64,000 nt of DNA from assembly GCF_003112515.1 (NCBI RefSeq), contig NZ_BEVZ01000005.1, forward strand, positions 1 through 64,000, given 5' to 3'. Origin of the DNA: Streptomyces fragilis. GTDB lineage: Bacteria; Actinomycetota; Actinomycetes; Streptomycetales; Streptomycetaceae. The notes under the pieces are model-generated. The model made no database searches. It was not told the origin of the DNA and saw only the letters and a list, made by a program, of their open reading frames with translations. Made by a program: the position numbers and the translations under genes. Shown piece by piece: positions 59,653 to 64,000 of the stretch. Numbering within the stretch: the first letter of the stretch is position 1; every line of letters begins with the position of its first letter.

Positions 59653-60570
59653 ATGCGGCTTCAGTTCGTCATGTCGGAGATCCGTGTGGGTCTCCGCCGC
59701 AACCTCACGATGACCTTCGCGGTCGTCGTGTCCGTCGCCCTCTCGCTCACCCTGCTCGGCGGCGCCATCCTGCTGCGCGACCAGGTGAGCGCCATGAAGG
59801 GCTACTGGTACGACAAGGTCAACGTCTCGATCTTCCTCTGCAACAAGAGCGACGCCGAGTCGGACCCGAACTGCGCCAAGGGCGCCGTCACCGCCGACCA
59901 GAAGAAGCAGATCGTCGCCGACCTCGACGAGATGAAGATCGTCGACGACGTGGTGCACGAGTCGCAGGACGACGCGTACAAGCACTACAAGGAGCAGTTC
60001 GGCGACTCCCCGCTGGCGGCCACCCTCACGCCGGACCAGATGCAGGAGTCCTACCGCATCAAGCTGACCGACCCGGAGAAGTACGAGGTCATCGCCACGG
60101 CCTTCGACGGGCGTGAGGGCGTGCAGTCGGTGCAGGACCAGAAGGGCATCCTGGACAACCTCTTCACCATGCTCGGCATGCTCTCCACGGCCGCGCTGGC
60201 GCTGATGGCCGTGATGCTGGTGGTCGCGATGCTGCTGATCGTCAACACGGTGCGCGTCTCGGCGTTCAGCCGCCGCCGCGAGACCGGGATCATGCGCCTG
60301 GTCGGCGCCTCCGGCTTCTACATCCAGGCGCCGTTCATCATGGAGGCCGCGGTCGCCGGTCTGATCGGCGGCGCGCTCGCCTGCGTCTTCCTGGTGCTCG
60401 GCCGGTTCTTCACCATCGACAGCGGCATGGCGCTCTCCGAGCGGCTCACGCTGATCAACTTCGTCGGCTGGGACGCCCTCCTGACGAAGCTTCCGCTGAT
60501 CCTGGCCATCAGCTTCCTGATGCCCGCGCTGGCCGCCTTCTTCGCCCTGCGCAAGTACCTGAAGGTGTGA
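59653..60570 (+). CDS. ftsX: cell division membrane protein FtsX
   Basis: FtsX is the membrane subunit of FtsEX. The product has 305 aa. The N-terminal helix (about 20-42), an extracellular domain with a Cys pair (LCNKSDAESDPNC) and a DDVVHESQDDAY segment, and three C-terminal helices with RRRETGIMRLVGAS match actinobacterial FtsX. The extracellular domain should contact a peptidoglycan hydrolase of the RipC type; none is in the window, but the following S41 protease gene is conserved beside it. The start ATG 59653 has AAAGG upstream. Confidence 0.97.
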   Translation: MRLQFVMSEIRVGLRRNLTMTFAVVVSVALSLTLLGGAILLRDQVSAMKGYWYDKVNVSIFLCNKSDAESDPNCAKGAVTADQKKQIVADLDEMKIVDDVVHESQDDAYKHYKEQFGDSPLAATLTPDQMQESYRIKLTDPEKYEVIATAFDGREGVQSVQDQKGILDNLFTMLGMLSTAALALMAVMLVVAMLLIVNTVRVSAFSRRRETGIMRLVGASGFYIQAPFIMEAAVAGLIGGALACVFLVLGRFFTIDSGMALSERLTLINFVGWDALLTKLPLILAISFLMPALAAFFALRKYLKV

Positions 60571-60579
60571 CGCATCCCA

Positions 60580-60615
60580 AGAGGGCCGCAGGGGCAACCG
60601 CCCCTGCGGCCCTCT
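60580..60615 (+). terminator. ftsX terminator
   Basis: A perfect 16-bp stem (AGAGGGCCGCAGGGGC) with loop AACC follows 10 nt after ftsX and lies just before the S41 protease promoter. Confidence 0.9.
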
Positions 60616-60625
60616 CGCGTTGTCC

Positions 60626-60631
60626 TAGACT
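60626..60631 (+). promoter_or_regulatory. -10 element of leaderless S41 protease gene
   Basis: TAGACT, a near-ideal -10 box, lies 7 nt before the ATG at 60639, with no ribosome binding site between. The mRNA is probably leaderless. Confidence 0.55.
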
Positions 60632-60638
60632 CCCCCTC

Positions 60639-61832
60639 ATGTCAGGCCCCGACCCGTTCTGTCAGACCCGCACCACCCGCCCCATTCGTCGCGGGGCGGC
60701 CCTGACGTCGCTGGCCCTCGCGGGCGTCCTGGTGACGTCCGCGGCCGGGGGGGCCTTCTCCGACGGGCAGGGCGAGGCGCAGGCCGCCACCCGGATCGGG
60801 GACCTCGCATCCCCGCGGGGCGACGCCGCCGACGCGGCCCGGGAGGCCGCCGCCGAGGCGCTGGTCGACGGCAAGTCCCCCGAGGAGGCCGCGGAGCGCG
60901 CCGTCAGCCGCAGCGGGGACCGCTGGGGGGCCGTGTACACGCCCGGGGAGTACCAGGAGTTCGAGGAGGCGCTGGACGGCCGTTACACCGGCATCGGCGT
61001 CTGGGCGGCCAGGGAGCGGGACGGCGACGTGACGCTCACCCGGGTACGCGACGGGTCGCCCGCCGACCGGGCCGGGCTGCGCGCCGGGGACCGGGTGCTG
61101 GCTGTCGACGGCAGGCCCACGGCGGGCGTGCCGGTCACCGAGGTGCTGGCCCGGCTGCGCGGCGCCACGCCCGGCGAGGAGCCGCAGGACGCCGGCAGCA
61201 CGCTGCGGATCGGCCTCGAGCGCGACGGGCGGCGGTGGACGGAGACCCTGCGCCGGGCCCGCCTGTCCATCGACCCGGTCACCGTGCGGCGGACCGCCGG
61301 CGGGGCGACGCTGATCAGGGTGAGCGCCTTCACCAAGGGCGCCGGCGACAGGGTCCGCGCGGCCGCCGTGGAGTCCCCCGGCGGCATACTGCTCGACCTG
61401 CGGGGCAACTCCGGCGGCCTGGTCACCGAGGCCGTGGACGCCGCCTCCGCCTTCCTCGACGGGGGCCTGGTCGCCACCTACGACCTGCGGGGCGAGCAGC
61501 GGGCGCTGCACGCCGAGCGGGGCGGCAGCACCTCGCGTCCCCTGGTGGTGCTGGTCGACTCCGGGACCATGAGCGCCGCCGAGATGGTCACCGGGGCCCT
61601 GCAGGACCGGGGGCGCGCGGTGGTCGTCGGCTCCCGCACCTTCGGCAAGGGCGCCGTGCAGATGCCCACCGAGCTGCCCGGCGGCTCGGTGGCCGAGCTG
61701 ACCGTGGGCCACTACCGCACGCCCTCGGGCCGCGGCGTGGACGGCGAGGGCATCGTGCCCGACCTGGCGGCCGGGCAGAACGCCGAGCAGCGGGCCGAGA
61801 AGGTATTGACTGGCCTCGGGGGCCCCTCGTAG
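60639..61832 (+). CDS. S41 family C-terminal processing peptidase
   Basis: The product has 397 aa. A Sec signal or anchor (about 15-36) is followed by a short helical region, a PDZ domain (about 120-195, TGIGVWAARERDGDVTLTRV ... GSPADRAGLRAGDRVLAVDG), and the S41 protease core with GGILLDLRGNSGGLVTEAVD, the nucleophile Ser in DSGTMSAAEM and the general-base Lys in SRTFGKGAVQ. It acts outside the membrane. Its position between ftsEX and smpB is conserved in Streptomyces, which suggests a link to division or wall remodelling, but that is inference. Confidence 0.93.
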   Translation: MSGPDPFCQTRTTRPIRRGAALTSLALAGVLVTSAAGGAFSDGQGEAQAATRIGDLASPRGDAADAAREAAAEALVDGKSPEEAAERAVSRSGDRWGAVYTPGEYQEFEEALDGRYTGIGVWAARERDGDVTLTRVRDGSPADRAGLRAGDRVLAVDGRPTAGVPVTEVLARLRGATPGEEPQDAGSTLRIGLERDGRRWTETLRRARLSIDPVTVRRTAGGATLIRVSAFTKGAGDRVRAAAVESPGGILLDLRGNSGGLVTEAVDAASAFLDGGLVATYDLRGEQRALHAERGGSTSRPLVVLVDSGTMSAAEMVTGALQDRGRAVVVGSRTFGKGAVQMPTELPGGSVAELTVGHYRTPSGRGVDGEGIVPDLAAGQNAEQRAEKVLTGLGGPS

Positions 61833-61835
61833 TGC
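61806..61835 (+). promoter_or_regulatory. candidate smpB promoter inside the end of the S41 gene
   Basis: TTGACT (61806-61811) and TAGTGC (61830-61835) are 18 nt apart. The -10 overlaps the stop codon of the protease gene; transcription would start about 10 nt before the smpB ATG. Confidence 0.5.
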
Positions 61836-61851
61836 GAAAATGGGCGGCACT

Positions 61852-62331
61852 ATGGCCAAGGAAAAAGGGCGCAAGCTCATCGCGCAGAACAAGAAGGCGC
61901 GGCACGACTACCTCGTCATCGACACCTACGAGGCCGGACTGGTCCTGACCGGGACGGAGGTGAAGTCGCTGCGCCAGGGGCGGGCGTCCCTGGTCGACGG
62001 CTTCGTCCAGCTCGACGGCGGCGAGGCGTGGCTGCACAACGTGCACGTGCCCGAGTACAGCCAGGGCACCTGGACCAACCACTCGGCGCGCCGCAAGCGG
62101 AAGCTGCTGCTGCACCGGGAGGAGATCGACAAGCTCGCCGCGAAGTCGCAGGAGACCGGTCACACGATCGTGCCGCTCGCCCTGTACTTCAAGGACGGCC
62201 GGGCGAAGGTCGAGATCGCACTGGCGAAGGGCAAGAAGGAGTACGACAAGCGCCAGACGCTGCGGGAGAAGCAGGACCGCCGCGAGACCGAGCGGGCGAT
62301 CTCGGCGGTGCGCCGCAAGCAGCGGGCGTGA
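61852..62331 (+). CDS. smpB: SsrA-binding protein SmpB
   Basis: SmpB carries tmRNA to stalled ribosomes for trans-translation. The product has 159 aa, the usual length. It contains IAQNKKARHDYLVIDTYEAG, GTEVKSLRQGRASLVDGFVQ, the TNHSARRKRKLLLHREEIDK region and the basic C-terminal tail (KQDRRETERAISAVRRKQRA) that enters the mRNA channel. ATG 61852 is preferred; an ATG 12 nt upstream adds MGGT. The gene for its partner tmRNA lies 136 bp downstream. Confidence 0.97.
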   Translation: MAKEKGRKLIAQNKKARHDYLVIDTYEAGLVLTGTEVKSLRQGRASLVDGFVQLDGGEAWLHNVHVPEYSQGTWTNHSARRKRKLLLHREEIDKLAAKSQETGHTIVPLALYFKDGRAKVEIALAKGKKEYDKRQTLREKQDRRETERAISAVRRKQRA

Positions 62332-62467
62332 CGCCGGCGTGACCTGGCTCTCCTCGCGGCGCCGCGTCGGCGTCGCCTCGCGGGGAACAAGGTGGCGTCC
62401 GGCGGCGTTGCTCAGTACGATGGCACTTGCCTCCCCACGCGGGGGGCGACGATTGAAAAAACAACAT

Positions 62468-62870
62468 GGGGATGATCGGTTTCGACAGCGGCTGTCGAAG
62501 CAGGGGAAGCGTGTCGAGGAAGCGGCCATGATCTCGTAAACCACAGGCCGAAAAAAATAATCGCCAATTCCAAGCGCGATATCTCCCAGAGCCAGCTCGC
62601 TCTCGCCGCCTGATCTTCAGGTAGCGTGAAGCAGCTCTCTACTTAGGGGAGTGTCAGCCCGGGGGTGTTCCCGACCCGGATCCTGGCATCAGCTAGGGGA
62701 CTAAACCTTGATCCCGGTCACGGGGTGAAGAGGGAAACCAAACAGTGACTGAGCCCGTCGGAGACTTGTCCGCGTGATCTCCGGGGCCGAGAAAAGCGAA
62801 GCGGACTGCACACGGAGAAGCCCTGGTTCCGCACCGTTGGACGCGGGTTCGATTCCCGCCATCTCCACCA
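62468..62870 (+). ncRNA. ssrA: transfer-messenger RNA
   Basis: The 5' end GGGGATGATCGGTTTCGACA and the 3' end GGTTCGATTCCCGCCATCTC followed by CACCA are diagnostic, and the acceptor stem pairs (GGGGATG with CATCTCC). The length is about 403 nt with CCA encoded. The tag frame runs 62563-62613: resume codon GCC, tag ANSKRDISQSQLALAA, stop TGA. The tag ends in LALAA, the usual degradation signal. smpB lies directly upstream. Confidence 0.97.
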
Positions 62871-62883
62871 CCCCATGAGCGAG

Positions 62884-62912
62884 GCCCTCGACCGGACAAG
62901 GTCGGGGGCTTT
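62884..62912 (+). terminator. tmRNA terminator
   Basis: A 10-bp stem with one G-U pair (GCCCTCGACC, loop GGACAA, GGTCGGGGGC) is followed by TTT, 13 nt after the tmRNA 3' end. Confidence 0.85.
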
Positions 62913-63045
62913 CGTGCGTTCCGGCGCGTCGCCGTCAACCGGCGGTACGCTGCCCCACGTGAGGGGGGACCGCCGCGGATCCGCGGGCGCCGGCCGAACG
63001 CCGGCGACCAGCGTAGGACGCACACGCCGTCGGAAGGGATGCATC

Positions 63046-63633
63046 GTGAGTGCTCAGCCTGTCGAGTACTTCGCACCGGTCGACCCCTGGGCCATGTTGG
63101 CGCACCTCGATCGTGATCCTGCCCTGGAGTGCTGGCGTGCCGAGCTCGTCGAAGGGCAGATCTCCTTGACCCCGCCTCCTGTGCCGGAACATGAGCGCAT
63201 CGTCACCGCGGTGACCAAGCAGCTGGCCCGGAACGATCCGGACGATGTGCTCACCTACTGGTCCGGCGGCACCGGTCTGCGTATCGGGCCCGGAACGGGC
63301 TTGAAGCCGGACATCGTCGTCACCGACGAGGACGCCTTCTGCGACAGTCGGGCCGAGTACAGCCCCGTCGAGGGTGAGCCGATCCATATGGTCATCGAGG
63401 TGACCTCACCGAGCACTCGGGAGCGGGACCACAGGGACAAGATGCGCGCCTACGCTGACGCCCGCATCCCGTACTACCTGATCATCGACCGCCAGGAGCG
63501 GATCTGCCGGCTGTACCGGCTGGCACCGGACGCGGACAGTTACGGGCCTCCGCACGGCAAGGCGGACTTCGGTGAGGCTCTGCCGTTGCCCGAACCGCTC
63601 GGGTTTCTCCTGGACACGTCACGGTTCGCGTGA
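63046..63633 (+). CDS. Uma2 (DUF820) family putative endonuclease
   Basis: The product has 195 aa. The family has a restriction-endonuclease-like PD-(D/E)xK fold; candidate active-site residues are in LVEGQISLTPPP, GLKPDIVVTDED and HMVIEVTSPSTRERDHRDKM. Uma2 genes are numerous and of unknown role in streptomycetes and cyanobacteria. The GTG at 63046 has GGAAGGG upstream. It stands alone after tmRNA, with its own strong terminator. It has no toxin or antitoxin partner here. Confidence 0.88.
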   Translation: MSAQPVEYFAPVDPWAMLAHLDRDPALECWRAELVEGQISLTPPPVPEHERIVTAVTKQLARNDPDDVLTYWSGGTGLRIGPGTGLKPDIVVTDEDAFCDSRAEYSPVEGEPIHMVIEVTSPSTRERDHRDKMRAYADARIPYYLIIDRQERICRLYRLAPDADSYGPPHGKADFGEALPLPEPLGFLLDTSRFA

Positions 63634-63644
63634 GCATCGGCGAA

Positions 63645-63683
63645 AGGGCGGCGCCCCCGGCGTGGTGCCCGGGGCGCCGCCCT
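63645..63683 (+). terminator. terminator of the Uma2-family gene
   Basis: AGGGCGGCGCCCC (63645-63657) and its perfect complement (63671-63683) form a 13-bp stem 11 nt after the stop. Confidence 0.85.
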
Positions 63684-63697
63684 GGGTGCGGCCGGGG

Positions 63698-63818
63698 TCA
63701 TCGCTGGGGATCCGCGTTGAACTTGGCGGTGGCCCAGAAGTAGCCGAGGACGGCGAGGCCGGCGCACCAGGCGACGGCGAGCCAGCCGTTGTGGCCGATC
63801 CCGGTGCCGAGGAGCGAG
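63698..63818 (-). pseudogene. remnant of an ABC-2 type permease C-terminus
   Basis: The minus strand encodes LLGTGIGHNGWLAVAWCAGL followed by AVLGYFWATAKFNADPQR and TGA (63698-63700). This is the typical last helix and tail of drug-resistance ABC-2 permeases (DrrB type). Upstream of about 63818 the similarity stops abruptly, so only about 39 residues remain. Confidence 0.6.
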
Positions 63819-63906
63819 CATCGTCCGCGCGGCCGAGCAGGCCCGCGACATCCTCAACACGAAGCCCGGGACGACGGCCCCGGCGTCGCGGGGTGCGGAG
63901 GACTGA
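63814..63906 (+). pseudogene. remnant of an unidentified gene C-terminus
   Basis: The plus strand encodes ASIVRAAEQARDILNTKPGT followed by TAPASRGAED and a TGA at 63904-63906. The amphipathic helical start has normal coding character but begins exactly where the antisense permease remnant ends, so it looks like the 3' end of a gene that lost its front part. The family is not recognised. Confidence 0.4.
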
Positions 63907-63927
63907 GCGCGCACGGGTGGGAGCGCA

Positions 63928-63962
63928 CCGGCCGGGCGGGGGTCGGGTCGCCGCCCGGCCGG
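63928..63962. terminator. hairpin terminator at right edge
   Basis: CCGGCCGGGCGG (63928-63939) and CCGCCCGGCCGG (63951-63962) form a perfect stem with an 11-nt loop. Confidence 0.65.
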
Positions 63963-64000
63963 GCGCGGTCGGGGGCCGCCTAGGCCGCGGGCCAGGCCGG

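Larger units (their letters stand above)
63634..64000. other. right-edge region without intact gene
   Basis: These 367 bp contain the Uma2 terminator, two oppositely oriented gene remnants that meet near 63815, and a perfect 12-bp hairpin (CCGGCCGGGCGG) at 63928-63962. A minus-strand TAG at 63980-63982 could be the end of a gene that continues beyond the window, but only six codons are visible. Confidence 0.5.

Noticed and set aside
63046..63633. Uma2 gene as part of a toxin-antitoxin or defence island
   Set aside because: No partner gene, methylase or other defence gene is adjacent; it is a single gene between tmRNA and degraded remnants.

Overview
The window is a GC-rich actinobacterial chromosome segment. 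Gene content, very high third-position GC, GTG/TTG starts, a LAXTG-type sorting signal and gene order all point to Streptomyces. From memory, the order matches the S. coelicolor block running downward from about SCO3020 to SCO2966 (moxR operon, mtnA, mtrA-mtrB-lpqB, secA, gdhB, pkaA-pkaB, prfB, ftsE-ftsX, smpB, ssrA). This is core chromosome rather than a mobile island, with one variable cell-surface block in the middle and signs of gene decay at the right edge.

Left part (1-22.5 kb): the end of an rRNA operon (5S), then a minus-strand operon of a polytopic membrane protein, DUF4129, DUF4350, MoxR ATPase and DUF58 protein. Next come mtnA, the MtrA-MtrB-LpqB cell-envelope signalling operon, a ComF-like protein, the long ribosome hibernation factor, an orphan NarL-type regulator, a YcaQ/AlkX-like glycosylase, a GNAT acetyltransferase, SecA, a DUF6912/HAD pair and an Rv3235-like protein.

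Middle (22.7-45 kb): a TetR regulator divergent from a two-gene ABC-2 polysaccharide/teichoic-acid exporter, with a candidate promoter and operator between them; a lipoprotein; a MarR regulator and an HGxxPAAW membrane protein that meet head to head with both 5' ends apparently missing; the giant NAD-glutamate dehydrogenase; then a tightly overlapping minus-strand set of three polytopic glycosyltransferase-like proteins and three GT2+TagF two-domain transferases. The last set looks like a cell-wall glycopolymer locus. One TagF domain has lost its catalytic histidines.

Right part (45-64 kb): a carbohydrate ABC importer whose first permease carries an unusual extracellular insert of about 160 residues; an FHA-FtsK/SpoIIIE-like protein divergent from two Ser/Thr kinases (PkaA, PkaB); release factor 2; a repeat-rich LAETG surface protein; a 59-aa zinc-ribbon membrane protein; FtsE-FtsX with an S41 protease; SmpB and tmRNA. 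Downstream of tmRNA, a common integration site, are a Uma2-family protein and a chimeric junction of two gene remnants.

Several terminators are perfect long hairpins. Repeats are concentrated in the middle block: a dispersed repeat of about 80 bp in three copies (one inside a coding region and carrying a nested insertion), tandem repeats of 23 and 32 bp between genes, and 15- and 45-bp coding repeats. No CRISPR array, insertion sequence or complete prophage was seen.
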